From Streptomyces sp. NRRL F-525 (GTDB lineage: Bacteria > Actinomycetota > Actinomycetes > Streptomycetales > Streptomycetaceae), in assembly GCF_000716605.1 (NCBI RefSeq), contig NZ_JNXE01000046.1, positions 60,805-124,804 on the forward strand: a DNA stretch of 64,000 nt, given 5' to 3'. Positions 18,101 through 26,141 of the stretch are shown piece after piece (the first letter of the stretch is position 1; each line of letters begins with the position of its first letter). The translations under genes were made by a program, and so were the position numbers. Below the pieces are notes generated by a model. It ran no database searches. It saw only the letters and a program-made list of their open reading frames with translations, and was not told the DNA's origin.

Positions 18101-19618
18101 ATGTCCACATCGCCCAAGTCCCTGACCGAGGAAACGGCAGCGCCCCCGCCCCAGGTCCCCCTCGCGGTCGACGACGCGTCCGACCGTCGCCGCTGGTGGG
18201 TGCTGATCGTGATCGCGATCGCCCAGCTGATGGTGGTGCTGGATGTCACGATCGTGAACATCGCCATGCCGTCCGCGCAGCGCGACCTGGGGTTCAGCGA
18301 CGGGAACCGGCAGTGGATCGTCACGGCCTACGCCCTGGCCTTCGGCAGTCTGCTGCTCCTCGGCGGCAGGCTCGCCGACCTCTTCGGCCGGAAGATCGCC
18401 TTCCTGGTCGGTATCGCGGGCTTCGCCGGCTCCTCCGCGCTGGCCGGTGCGGCGCCGAACTTCGAGGTGCTGGTGACCGGGCGGGTCCTGCAGGGGCTCT
18501 TCGGCGCACTGCTCGCCCCGGCCGCCCTCGCCGTCCTCAACGTCACCTTCACCACGGCGAAGGACCGGGCCCGCGCCTTCGGTGTCTTCGGGGCCATCGG
18601 CGGTGCGGGAGGCGCCTTCGGACTGCTGCTGGGCGGACTGCTCACCGAGCACCTGAACTGGCGCTGGACCCTCTACGTCAACCTGCTCTTCGCCGTCATC
18701 GCGTTCACCGGCGGACTCGTCCTGATGCGCAAGGGCGCCCCGGCCGTACGGCCCAAGCTCGACCTCCCCGGCACCGTCCTGGGCTCGGCCGGCCTCTTCG
18801 GTCTGGTCTACGGCTTCGCGAACGCCGAGACCTACGACTGGTCCTCGCCGATGACCTGGGCGACCCTGATCGCCGCCGTGATACTGCTGGCCGCCTTCAC
18901 CTGGTGGCAGACCCGCGCCCCGCATCCGCTGCTGCCCCTGCGGGTGCTGGCCGATCGCACCCGGGGCGCGGCCTTCCTGGTGATGGCCATCGCCAGCGCC
19001 GGGCTCTTCGGCGTCTCCCTCTTCCTGACCTACTACCTGCAGTCCTCGCGGGGCTTCACTCCCGTCAGGACGGGGCTCGCGTTCCTGCCGATGATGGGCA
19101 GTCTGATGGTCGTCGCCCAGCTGTCCATCAGCGTGCTGCTGCCGAAGATCGGCCCCAAGATCCTGGTGCCCCTGGGCCTGCTGACGTCGGCCGCCGGCCT
19201 GGCCCTGCTGACGGAACTCGGCCTGAACAGTGGCTACGCCACCGGTGTGCTGCCCGGACTGCTCCTGATCGGTTCCGGTATCGGCCTGTCGCTGCCGCCC
19301 GCGATGAGCCTGTCCATCCATGGGATCAGGGTCGAGGACGCGGGCGTCGGCTCCGCGGCGGTCAACGCGATGCAGCAGGTCGGGGGCGCCATCGGCACCG
19401 CTCTGTTCAACACCCTCGCCGCGAGCGCCGCGACCGCCTACCTCGTCGGCAGGACACCCACCCGGGCCACCGTGGCCCAGGCCCAGCTGCACAGCTACTC
19501 GACCGCCTACTGGTGGTCGGCCGCCCTCTTCGTCGCCGGTGCCGTGATCGCCGCGCTCATGTTCCGCAAGGGCCGCCCCGAGAGCGGCGAACCGAGCGCC
19601 CCGATCGTCCACATGTGA
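18101..19618 (+). CDS. DHA2-family (EmrB/QacA) MFS drug exporter
   Basis: A 505-residue proton-driven exporter with about 14 transmembrane helices. Helix 1 contains the DHA2 motif LDVTIVNIAMPSAQRDL and loop 2-3 has GGRLADLFGRKIAF (motif A). ATG at 18101 with GGAG seven bases upstream. It lies 139 bp after the TetR gene on the same strand, and a palindromic operator lies in that gap, so it is probably derepressed when the TetR protein binds a drug or metabolite. The substrate is not predictable from sequence. Confidence 0.9.
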   Translation: MSTSPKSLTEETAAPPPQVPLAVDDASDRRRWWVLIVIAIAQLMVVLDVTIVNIAMPSAQRDLGFSDGNRQWIVTAYALAFGSLLLLGGRLADLFGRKIAFLVGIAGFAGSSALAGAAPNFEVLVTGRVLQGLFGALLAPAALAVLNVTFTTAKDRARAFGVFGAIGGAGGAFGLLLGGLLTEHLNWRWTLYVNLLFAVIAFTGGLVLMRKGAPAVRPKLDLPGTVLGSAGLFGLVYGFANAETYDWSSPMTWATLIAAVILLAAFTWWQTRAPHPLLPLRVLADRTRGAAFLVMAIASAGLFGVSLFLTYYLQSSRGFTPVRTGLAFLPMMGSLMVVAQLSISVLLPKIGPKILVPLGLLTSAAGLALLTELGLNSGYATGVLPGLLLIGSGIGLSLPPAMSLSIHGIRVEDAGVGSAAVNAMQQVGGAIGTALFNTLAASAATAYLVGRTPTRATVAQAQLHSYSTAYWWSAALFVAGAVIAALMFRKGRPESGEPSAPIVHM

Positions 19619-19639
19619 CCAAGGCCCCTTGTCCGTACG

Positions 19640-20014
19640 TCAGTTGGCCCACGGCGCGACGATGCGCGTGCCGTCCGCCAGCTCCGCCTCCAGGCCGATG
19701 GTCGTGGTGACCCAGGTGGTCACGGTCCGGTCGGTGGGGTTCTCGACGCCGAAGGCCGCCCCCGGGTTGATGATCAACGTGTCGCCCGCGCCGACCCGCT
19801 CAGTACGACCGTCGAGCGTGATCACCAGCTCGCCTTCGAGGACGTGCAGGATCTCCTCGTGGTTGACGGTGTGCAGGGGGGCCTTGGTGCCGGCGGGGAT
19901 CTCGCCCCGCCACGCGCACAGTTCCTTGCTGCCGGTGCGGGGATGGGCGTACGAGACGAAGCGGGCGCCGTGGATCTCGTGGACGACGGCGTCGGACGGG
20001 TGGACGACGGGCAC
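19640..20014 (-). CDS. Cupin-domain protein
   Basis: A 124-residue single-domain cupin. Motif 1 is PLHTVNHEEILHVLEGE, with a metal-binding His-Glu set, and motif 2 is GDTLIINPGAAFGVEN. The GTG at 20014 is chosen because GGAGG lies five bases upstream and the protein then begins MPVVHPSDAVVHEIHG; an ATG further up (20053) would place the start inside the operator region. It diverges from the MarR gene with two identical-type palindromes between them and is therefore the probable target of that regulator. The substrate or ligand is unknown. Confidence 0.84.
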   Translation of the reverse strand: MPVVHPSDAVVHEIHGARFVSYAHPRTGSKELCAWRGEIPAGTKAPLHTVNHEEILHVLEGELVITLDGRTERVGAGDTLIINPGAAFGVENPTDRTVTTWVTTTIGLEAELADGTRIVAPWAN

Positions 20015-20035
20015 GACTGCCTCCAGGAATAGATA

Positions 20036-20080
20036 GTCAAGCTGCTTGACCATATCTCCAACATGGTCAAGCAGCTTGAC
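20036..20080. promoter_or_regulatory. Twin MarR operators
   Basis: GTCAAGCTGCTTGAC (20036-20050) and GTCAAGCAGCTTGAC (20066-20080) are two perfect 7+1+7 palindromes differing only at the central base. Their centres are exactly 30 bp apart, about three helical turns, which allows same-face binding of two dimers. They lie between the divergent cupin and MarR genes. Confidence 0.8.
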
Positions 20081-20109
20081 CGGTTCGTCAAGGGTGTTTC
20101 AATGCCGTC

Positions 20110-20553
20110 GTGGAGAACTCCGAGGCCATGGCCCTGACTGCCGCCCTGCTCGCCGCCGCGGGCGACCTGACGAAGCGCATCAACGACGGGGTCGTCGCCC
20201 GTGGATTCGAGGGGCGCCCGGCGTTCGGCTTCGCCTTCACGCGGCTCGCGCCGGACGGGGCGACGGCGACCGACCTCGCCGCGCATCTCGGGATCACCAA
20301 GCAGGCCGCGAGTCAGCTCGTCGACGAGCTCGTGCGCAAGGGGTACGCGGAGCGGCGTCCGCACCCCGATGACGCCCGCGCCCGGCTCGTCGTGCTCACC
20401 GAGTTGGGGTGGGCCTGTACGCGGGCCGCGGAGGAAGCGGCGCTGGAGGCCGTGCAGCCCTGGGTCGAACTGCTGGGGGAGGGTGAAGTGCGCGTGTTGT
20501 GTGACCGTTTGCGGCGTATTGCGCCCTACGGTCCCATCAGGCCCACCTGGTGA
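20110..20553 (+). CDS. MarR-family transcriptional regulator
   Basis: A 147-residue winged-helix regulator starting at GTG 20110. It shows the MarR core: TDLAAHLGITKQAASQLVDE as recognition helices and GYAERRPHPDDARARLVVLTE as the wing, where the DxR residues stabilise DNA contact. It is divergent from the cupin gene, and two near-identical palindromes lie within 75 bases of its start. It should repress both itself and the cupin gene. The inducing ligand is unknown. Confidence 0.87.
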   Translation: MENSEAMALTAALLAAAGDLTKRINDGVVARGFEGRPAFGFAFTRLAPDGATATDLAAHLGITKQAASQLVDELVRKGYAERRPHPDDARARLVVLTELGWACTRAAEEAALEAVQPWVELLGEGEVRVLCDRLRRIAPYGPIRPTW

Positions 20554-20582
20554 CTGGTTATCACTGGAAGTTTTTACTGACG

Positions 20583-20651
20583 CGTAACTTCACACTTCAC
20601 CTACTCGCTCGTAACTTGACGAGTGAACAGCATTCTTGTGATCCGGATCAC
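20583..20651 (+). promoter_or_regulatory. Promoter/operator region of the secreted lipase
   Basis: The gap before the lipase holds a direct repeat CGTAACTT at 20583-20590 and 20610-20617 (27 bp apart) and a perfect 14-bp palindrome GTGATCCGGATCAC at 20638-20651, which ends 49 bases before the lipase ATG. These are plausible regulator sites; the protein that binds is unknown. Confidence 0.5.
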
Positions 20652-20699
20652 AGGGCGTAAGGCCGTCGCAACTCCCTTGAGCCGCAAGGAGATCACACG

Positions 20700-21560
20700 A
20701 TGCTGCCCTGGAAACGACTGCTCAGACCCCTGACCGCGCTGCTCCTGACCGCCGCGGTCGCCGCCGTTCCCGTCACCGCCGCGCACGCGGCGAGCGCCCC
20801 CAGCAGTGGCTGGAACGACTATAGTTGTCGGCCCTCCGCCGCCCACCCCGACCCCGTCGTCCTCGTGCACGGCACCTTCGCCAACGCCACCGACAACTGG
20901 CTGACCCTCGCGCCGTACCTGGAAGTCCGCGGCTACTGCGTCTTCTCCCTCGACTACGGCCAACTCCCCGGCGTCCCCCTCGTATACGGCCTCGGTCCCA
21001 TCGACCAGTCGGCGGCCCAACTCCAGGTCTACGTCGACAAGGTGCTCGCCGCGACCGGCGCAGCCAAGGTCGACCTGGTCGGGCACTCGCAGGGCGGGAT
21101 GATGCCCCGCTACTACCTGAAGTTCCTCGGCGGCGCCGCCAAGGTGGACACCTTCGTCGGCATCGCGCCCGACAACCACGGCACCACCCTGGACGGCCTC
21201 ACCAAACTCCTGCCGTACTTCCCCGGCGCCGAGGACGTGATCTCCTCGGCCGCTCCCGGCCTCGCCGACCAGGTCGCCGGCTCGGCCTTCCTCGCCAAGC
21301 TGAACGCGGGCGGCGACACCGTCCCCGGCGTCCACTACACCGTCATCGCCACCAAGTACGACGAGGTCGTCACCCCCTACACGAGTCAGTTCCTGAGCGG
21401 GTCCGACGTACACAACGTGCTGATCCAGAACCTGTGTTCAGTGGACCTGTCCGAGCACGCCCTGCTCGGGCTCACCGACCGGATCGCCTTCCACGAGGTC
21501 GCCAACGCCCTCGACCCCGCGCACGCCACCGCCACCACCTGTCTGTCGGCGCTGAGTTGA
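20700..21560 (+). CDS. Secreted lipase/esterase (lipase class 2 type)
   Basis: A 286-residue secreted lipase. A signal peptide ends near residue 31 (VTAAHAAS). VVLVHGTF marks the oxyanion region, Ser130 in VGHSQGG is the nucleophile, the Asp in IATKYDEVVTPY and a later His near SEHALLG complete the triad. Cysteines at about 43, 80 and in the C-terminal part suggest disulfides. The fold is typical of Streptomyces lipases of family I.7/class 2. ATG with AAGGAG eight bases upstream. A perfect hairpin terminator follows and is shared with the converging LPMO gene. Confidence 0.9.
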   Translation: MLPWKRLLRPLTALLLTAAVAAVPVTAAHAASAPSSGWNDYSCRPSAAHPDPVVLVHGTFANATDNWLTLAPYLEVRGYCVFSLDYGQLPGVPLVYGLGPIDQSAAQLQVYVDKVLAATGAAKVDLVGHSQGGMMPRYYLKFLGGAAKVDTFVGIAPDNHGTTLDGLTKLLPYFPGAEDVISSAAPGLADQVAGSAFLAKLNAGGDTVPGVHYTVIATKYDEVVTPYTSQFLSGSDVHNVLIQNLCSVDLSEHALLGLTDRIAFHEVANALDPAHATATTCLSALS

Positions 21561-21575
21561 CCGTAGGCACACCGT

Positions 21576-21610
21576 GGGGTCTGTCCGACCTGAGCCGCCG
21601 GACAGACCCC
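21576..21610. terminator. Bidirectional terminator between lipase and LPMO genes
   Basis: GGGGTCTGTCCG (21576-21587) pairs perfectly with CGGACAGACCCC (21599-21610), a 12-bp stem with an 11-base loop. It lies between two converging genes (stops at 21560 and 21630). Confidence 0.85.
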
Positions 21611-21629
21611 GCCCCCTGCACGGGCCGTA

Positions 21630-22664
21630 CTAACGGCCGTGCCGTCCACCGCCGTTGGTCGCGCGGCGGCGGACCGAGGCGAACAGGGCCGCCGCGCCGA
21701 GGGCCAGGGAGGCCGCGCCGCCCACGATGAGATACGGCGAGCTGTTGTTGGCGCCGGTCTCGGCGAGGTTCGCCGAACTCCCCGCCGCCTGCGGTTCGTT
21801 GGCCGTGTCGGAGGCCTGCTCTGTCGCGGCGACCGGCTCCGCCGAGGTGCTCGCGTCTGCGTCCCCGTGGCCGTTGTGGTCGACGGTCGACTTGTCGGCA
21901 CCGGCCGCGATCTGCTGGCTGGAAGGGGCGGAGGCGGTGGGCGCGGGAGTCGTGGGAGCGGCGGGGGTGGGCTTCGAACTGCCCGTCGCACCACCGCCGT
22001 TGGCCCCCGTGCCGCTTCCGTCACCGCTCCCGCCGAAGCTGACGTCCGAGCAGGAGTAGAACGCCTCCGGGCTGTCCGAGCGCTGCCAGATCGCGTACAG
22101 GAGCTGCTTGCCCGAGCGTTGCGGGAGGGTGCCGGAGAAGGTGTAGAAGCCGTTCGAGGCGACCGGGTCGGTGGACGTCGCGACCGGGTGGTCCAGGTCC
22201 AGGTCCGCCCAGGCGAGCGGCTGGGCGGGGTCGTAGCCGGACTTGGTGATGTACACCTTGAAGGTGCCCTTGTGCGGGGCGGTCACGCGGTACTTGAAGG
22301 TGTACGAGCCGCTGCTCACGCTCGTCGCCGGCCAGTCGGCGCGGGCCAGGTCGAGGCCCTTGAACTCCTCGTTGTTCGCGCTGCACAGCTTGCCGTCCGG
22401 GATCAGCGTCTGGTGCTGCCCGTTCGCGTCGCCGATCCGGATGCCGTTCCAGTCGTAGAGCGCCTGCGTGCCACCGGCCGCGACCGCCGCCCTGCACGCG
22501 TCCGACTTCGGGCTCTCCGGCCCCTCCGCGTAGCACTGTGCGACCCGGCTGACCGGGTCGCCCATCGAACCGTGCGCCGCCGCGGGCGCCGCGGCGAGCG
22601 CGGTCAGGGCGAGCGGGGTCATCCCGAGGACGGCGACAGCGGCGACCTTGCGGCGTGCGGGCAT
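21630..22664 (-). CDS. Cell-wall-anchored AA10 lytic polysaccharide monooxygenase
   Basis: A 344-residue chitin/cellulose-active LPMO. The signal peptide ends at Ala30, so His31 becomes the N-terminal residue of the copper histidine brace (HGSMGDPVSR); the second brace His is probably His131 in TAPHKGTF. The AA10 domain runs to about residue 215. A Gly/Thr/Ser/Pro-rich linker follows. At the C-terminus LAETG (300-304), a hydrophobic helix and an Arg-rich tail form a class E sortase signal. Most Streptomyces LPMOs are freely secreted or carry a carbohydrate-binding module; this one should be linked to peptidoglycan. Confidence 0.9.
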   Translation of the reverse strand: MPARRKVAAVAVLGMTPLALTALAAAPAAAHGSMGDPVSRVAQCYAEGPESPKSDACRAAVAAGGTQALYDWNGIRIGDANGQHQTLIPDGKLCSANNEEFKGLDLARADWPATSVSSGSYTFKYRVTAPHKGTFKVYITKSGYDPAQPLAWADLDLDHPVATSTDPVASNGFYTFSGTLPQRSGKQLLYAIWQRSDSPEAFYSCSDVSFGGSGDGSGTGANGGGATGSSKPTPAAPTTPAPTASAPSSQQIAAGADKSTVDHNGHGDADASTSAEPVAATEQASDTANEPQAAGSSANLAETGANNSSPYLIVGGAASLALGAAALFASVRRRATNGGGRHGR

Positions 22665-22700
22665 GGGGGAACTCCAACTCCTCGGACGGTGCTCGGCGCG

Positions 22701-22724
22701 GGGACGGATCGCGGGGGACGGATC
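22701..22724 (-). repeat. Short direct repeat in the LPMO leader
   Basis: GGGACGGATC occurs at 22701-22710 and 22715-22724, a 14-bp period, 37-60 bases upstream of the LPMO start. It could be a regulator site, but it differs from the direct repeats known for chitinase promoters. Confidence 0.4.
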
Positions 22725-22871
22725 CCGTGGGGGTGATCAGAAGCTAGCCCCTGGAAACCGCGAAATCGCCTGCTGGAGACGGGAGAGGGAGATCCTTATG
22801 GTCGTGTTAAGGCAGGGCTAACTGAGGGCTCAGGCAGGGACGGTCCCCATGAGTCCGGAGAGGTGTCGCGG

Positions 22872-23324
22872 ATGAGTGGAGCGGACGGGGTTCGTGTCGC
22901 CGTCGTCGCCGATGTGCCGGCCGTGAAGGCCGTGACCGATATGGCGTACCGGCACTACATTCCGCGCATCGGTGTGGTGCCGCAGCCCATGGAGGCGGAC
23001 CACATGGCGAATGTGGTCGCGGGGCGGGTGTTCGTGACGGGGGAGCCCGTGATCGGGCTGGTGGTGATCGAGGAGCGCGGCGATCACCTGTTCCTCGACA
23101 GCATCGCCGTCCACCCCGACGCGCACGGCACGGGGGTGGGACGGCGGCTGCTGGAGTTCGTGGAGGCACGCGCGCGTGCGCTCGGTCTGCCGGAGGTCAG
23201 GCTCTACACGAACGCGCTGATGTGGGAGAACCAGGAGATCTACCCGAGGTTCGGGTACGAGGTCGTGGAGCGGCGCGTGGATGGGCCGTACGACCGCGTC
23301 CACTACCGGAAGCGGCCGGGCTGA
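22872..23324 (+). CDS. GNAT-family N-acetyltransferase
   Basis: A 150-residue single-domain GNAT enzyme. The acetyl-CoA motif is VHPDAHGTGVGRRLLEFV, preceded by the strand LFLDSIAV and followed by ENQEIYPRFGYEVVERR, the usual C-terminal signature. The ATG at 22872 is used; a GTG three codons earlier (22863) is closer to GGAGAGG and is possible. It is divergent from the LPMO gene. The acceptor substrate is not predictable. Confidence 0.85.
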   Translation: MSGADGVRVAVVADVPAVKAVTDMAYRHYIPRIGVVPQPMEADHMANVVAGRVFVTGEPVIGLVVIEERGDHLFLDSIAVHPDAHGTGVGRRLLEFVEARARALGLPEVRLYTNALMWENQEIYPRFGYEVVERRVDGPYDRVHYRKRPG

Positions 23325-23344
23325 CCAGGGGGGGCCGACCGGGG

Positions 23345-23479
23345 TCAGCCGTCCGGCCACCACGTGCGGGCGATGTCCTTTCGGACCTCGGGGCGCTCGG
23401 CGGGGCGCTCGTCGGTCTCGTCCCGTACCCGGCGGGTGTCCGACTTCTTCAGGGGCTTCTGCACGGTCACGCGGCGCAT
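23345..23479 (-). CDS. Small charged protein (44 residues)
   Basis: A 44-residue frame beginning MRRVTVQKPLKKSDT and ending ARTWWPDG. AAGGAGG lies six bases before the ATG at 23479, an excellent ribosome site. It is rich in Arg, Asp and Glu, with no membrane segment, and a Trp-Trp-Pro close to the C-terminus. Its stop is 21 bases from the converging acetyltransferase. No family name or function is known to me. Such short frames are commonly missed in automatic annotation. Confidence 0.72.
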   Translation of the reverse strand: MRRVTVQKPLKKSDTRRVRDETDERPAERPEVRKDIARTWWPDG

Positions 23480-23563
23480 GGCTGCCTCCTTGTGTCCACC
23501 CGGGTCGTGTTCTCACGGGGTAGACCGTTTCCGGGAGGGTGACTCATCGGCGCGGGTCTGTCT

Positions 23564-23604
23564 GTGGCGGCTGTCACGATCGGACTGTCAGTGGCGGGTG
23601 TCAC
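23564..23604 (+). repeat. 27-bp-period direct repeat upstream of the methyltransferase
   Basis: GTGGCGGCTGTCAC (23564-23577) and GTGGCGGGTGTCAC (23591-23604) differ at one base. The second ends nine bases before the methyltransferase ATG, where a ribosome site would be expected, so they may be regulator half-sites or overlap a leader with little spacing. Confidence 0.5.
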
Positions 23605-23613
23605 CCTTGGCGC

Positions 23614-24222
23614 ATGAGTGAACCTGTAGCGAACTTCGACTGGGACGCGGAGGCGGCCGCCTTCGACGAAGAGCCTGATCACGGGCTGCGCGACCCGGAG
23701 ATCCGGCGGGCCTGGGCCGACCGGCTGCGCGGCTGGCTGCCCGACAGCGCCGCCGACATCCTCGACCTCGGCTGCGGCACCGGCAGCCTGTCGCTCCTCG
23801 CGTCCGAGCAGGGGCACCACGTCACCGGCGTCGACCTCTCCCCGGCGATGGTGGACCTGGCCCGCGCGAAGCTGGCCGGCCGTGACGCGGCGTTCCTGGT
23901 CGGTGACGCGGCCGCGCCCCCGGTCGGCGAGCAGCGCTTCGACGTCGTCCTCGTACGGCATGTGCTGTGGACGCTGCCCGACCCCGGCCGGGTCCTGCGG
24001 CACTGGCGCGGGCTGCTGCGTCCCGGCGGCCGGCTCGTGCTGATCGAGGGCGTGTGGGGCACGGTCAACCCGGCCGGCATACCCGCCGACCGCCTCACCG
24101 AGCTCCTGGCGCCCCTGGCCGGATACGTGCACCTGGAGCGGCTGTCGGACGACCTGCTGCTGTGGGGGAAGGACGTGGCCGACGAGCGGTACGCGGTGGT
24201 GGCCATCCCCGCCATCCCCTGA
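23614..24222 (+). CDS. SAM-dependent class I methyltransferase
   Basis: A 202-residue methyltransferase. Motif I is ILDLGCGTGSLSLLA (about residues 49-63), followed by VTGVDLSPAMVDLAR, the post-I GDAAAPP region and FDVVLVRHVLWTLPDP as motif II/III. ATG at 23614; a normal ribosome site is hard to see. The acceptor could be a small molecule of ubiquinone/menaquinone-methylase type, but nothing in the context identifies it. The converging DUF402 gene starts its 3' end 16 bases away. Confidence 0.87.
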   Translation: MSEPVANFDWDAEAAAFDEEPDHGLRDPEIRRAWADRLRGWLPDSAADILDLGCGTGSLSLLASEQGHHVTGVDLSPAMVDLARAKLAGRDAAFLVGDAAAPPVGEQRFDVVLVRHVLWTLPDPGRVLRHWRGLLRPGGRLVLIEGVWGTVNPAGIPADRLTELLAPLAGYVHLERLSDDLLLWGKDVADERYAVVAIPAIP

Positions 24223-24238
24223 GCGAGCCCGCCCGCCG

Positions 24239-24739
24239 TCACGCCACCAGCGCGTCGAACCCGCCCTCACTGGCCAGCCTCTCCAGCTCGTCGAGCGCAG
24301 CCACGGCCGCCGCCGCGGCTGCGGGGTCCGACGCGGCCAGCCCGCTCTCCTCGAACTCGTCCTCGTCCAGGCGCCGGACGTCCGTCCCGTCGGCGGAGAT
24401 CCACAGGTCCAGATCGAGATCCTCTACGACGAGTTCGGCGCCGGAGAGCGTGGCGGGGCGGGTGATGTCGCAGTACCAGCCCTTCAACTGCCCTGCGCCG
24501 TCCCGGACTTCCTTCACGGCATACCAGCGGTCCCGCCAGTAGTACTCGGTGAAGACGTCACCGCGCTCGAAGCGCACGAAGCCGAAGTCGCGGACGCCGT
24601 CACCGGCCCAGGGGGCGCGGACGGCGAGGTGGGTGCCGTCGTCGAAGAGGAGTTCCGCCGTGTAACGGATCTTCGTTCGGCCCGCCTTGACGAGGACGAC
24701 GTCCAACTGGCGTGCGGGGTCAGACGAGTTCGCGGACAT
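24239..24739 (-). CDS. DUF402 domain protein
   Basis: A 166-residue protein of the DUF402 family. It shows the family's FVRFERGDVFTEYYWRDRWY stretch, WYCDITRPATL and VVEDLDLDLWISADG, an acidic metal-site core. Some DUF402 proteins (FomD type) are metal-dependent phosphate-ester or cytidylyl-phosphonate hydrolases, so a hydrolase is possible here. The C-terminal part is Ala-rich. It overlaps the preceding acetyltransferase by 20 bases and is co-transcribed with it. Confidence 0.82.
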   Translation of the reverse strand: MSANSSDPARQLDVVLVKAGRTKIRYTAELLFDDGTHLAVRAPWAGDGVRDFGFVRFERGDVFTEYYWRDRWYAVKEVRDGAGQLKGWYCDITRPATLSGAELVVEDLDLDLWISADGTDVRRLDEDEFEESGLAASDPAAAAAAVAALDELERLASEGGFDALVA

Positions 24740-25649
24740 AGCGCACCTCCGTGGCGCAGGCCTCGTAGCCGAACCACTTGTTGATCGAGAGCATCGGGCC
24801 GTTGCCCGTGTCGTTGCCGGTGAACGCCTCCGTGTATCCGGCGGCGCGGGCCCGGTGCAGGGAGTCGTTCTTGGCGAGCTTGGCGAGGCCGCGGCCGCGG
24901 TGGGCGCGGGCGGTGCCGGTCATCACCGTGCCGTAGCGGCCGTCGTCGTCCGTGCGGGCGGCGCTGAAAGCCGCGGGGCGTCCGTCGACGAGGGCCACGG
25001 ACGTCAACTCCTGGCTGAACAAAGGGTGTTGCCAGGTGCCGTCCAGCCAGGCCTGGTAGTCCGTGAACTCGACGCCGATGTCGCTGGGTTCGTCGGCCAT
25101 CGTCTCCGCGTCCAGCTCGAACAGGGGGCGCGGGTCCCCGGCGAAGTCCGAGCCCGGGCGGATCTCCACGTCCGGCGGCGGATCCTGGAGCGAGGGCAGG
25201 GTGCCGTGCGCCAGGTCCAGACGGAGGAAGTACGCGGAACGGCTCGCTGTATAGCCGAGGCGTTCGGCGAAGGCGCGGTTGGCCGGTTCGTCCAGGACCC
25301 AGGCGTAGAGCCTGGTCGCGCCCTGGGCTGCCAGGTGCTCCTCGGCGGCGCGCGCCAGGAGCGAGCCCGCGCCCCGGTGGGTGCGCTCCGGGTGCACGTA
25401 CACGTTGACGAAGCCCCGGTCGGGTTCCGGGCTGTCGTAGGCGATGCCCGCCTGGGCCGTGCCGATGATCTCGCCGTCCTCCTCCGCGACCAGCCTGCGC
25501 AGCGCGGCCTCCGGCTGGGCGTGGGCGATGTCGTGGGCGACGGACTCCGGGGTGAACAGCATGTAGGGGAGGGCGAGTCGGCGTACCTCGACGAAGCCGT
25601 CCAGGTCGGCCCGGACATCGGGACGCAGGTCGCGTGCGATCACGGTCAT
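24720..25649 (-). CDS. Tandem GNAT N-acetyltransferase
   Basis: A 309-residue protein with two GNAT domains. The N-terminal domain (about 1-150) has VYVHPERTHRGAGSLLARAA as acetyl-CoA motif. The C-terminal domain (about 165-309) has TGTARAHRGRGLAKLAKND, then GNGPMLSINKWFGYEA. This twin layout is typical of mycothiol-synthase-like and aminoglycoside-type GNATs in actinobacteria. The acceptor is unknown. It is divergent from the GntR gene at 25761 and overlaps the DUF402 gene by 20 bases. Confidence 0.85.
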   Translation of the reverse strand: MTVIARDLRPDVRADLDGFVEVRRLALPYMLFTPESVAHDIAHAQPEAALRRLVAEEDGEIIGTAQAGIAYDSPEPDRGFVNVYVHPERTHRGAGSLLARAAEEHLAAQGATRLYAWVLDEPANRAFAERLGYTASRSAYFLRLDLAHGTLPSLQDPPPDVEIRPGSDFAGDPRPLFELDAETMADEPSDIGVEFTDYQAWLDGTWQHPLFSQELTSVALVDGRPAAFSAARTDDDGRYGTVMTGTARAHRGRGLAKLAKNDSLHRARAAGYTEAFTGNDTGNGPMLSINKWFGYEACATEVRYVRELV

Positions 25650-25693
25650 GGGGCCGCACGCTACGGCGGAGCCGCGCCGGAGTGCCTCCTATT

Positions 25694-25746
25694 TTCCGGC
25701 GGGTGCCTTCGCCGCATTTCCGGCGGGCGCGTTCTCCGGCGGGTGC
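25694..25746. repeat. Three short CCGGCGGG direct repeats
   Basis: TCCGGCGGGTGC, or a one-base variant, occurs three times between the divergent GNAT and GntR genes, near 25695, 25718 and 25735. Spacing is uneven (about 23 and 17 bp). They may be GntR contact sites or simple GC-rich slippage. Confidence 0.4.
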
Positions 25747-25760
25747 GGGACAATCGGGCC

Positions 25761-26129
25761 GTGACCTTGAAGATCCACATCGATGACAGCGCCGCCCCCT
25801 ACGAGCAGATCCGCGCCCAGATCTCGGAGCGGGCCCGCTCCGGAGCACTGCCGGTCGGCTACAAGCTGCCCACCGTCCGAGGGCTGGCCGAGTCGCTCGG
25901 TCTCGCCGCGAACACCGTCGCCAAGGCGTACCGGGCGCTGGAGACGGACGGCGTGATCGAGACGCGCGGCCGCAACGGGACGTTCGTCGCGGCCGCGGGC
26001 TCGGCGGCGGAGCGGGAGGCGGCGACCGCAGCGCAGGCCTACGGCGAGCGGGTACGGCGGCTCGGGCTCTCGGAGTCCGACGCGCTGGCCGCCGTACGGG
26101 ATGCGCTGCGGGCGGCCTACGAGGCGTAG
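25761..26129 (+). CDS. Short GntR-family (YtrA-type) regulator
   Basis: A 122-residue regulator with an N-terminal winged helix (PYEQIRAQISERARSG, LPTVRGLAESLGLAANTVAKAY, DGVIETRGRNGTFV) and only a short helical tail. This is the YtrA-type layout, where the tail serves dimerisation and no large ligand domain is present. The start is a GTG. YtrA regulators commonly control neighbouring ABC transporters, but none lies next to it here; the divergent acetyltransferase is the nearest candidate target. Confidence 0.86.
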   Translation: MTLKIHIDDSAAPYEQIRAQISERARSGALPVGYKLPTVRGLAESLGLAANTVAKAYRALETDGVIETRGRNGTFVAAAGSAAEREAATAAQAYGERVRRLGLSESDALAAVRDALRAAYEA

Positions 26130-26141
26130 CGGGACCGGGGT

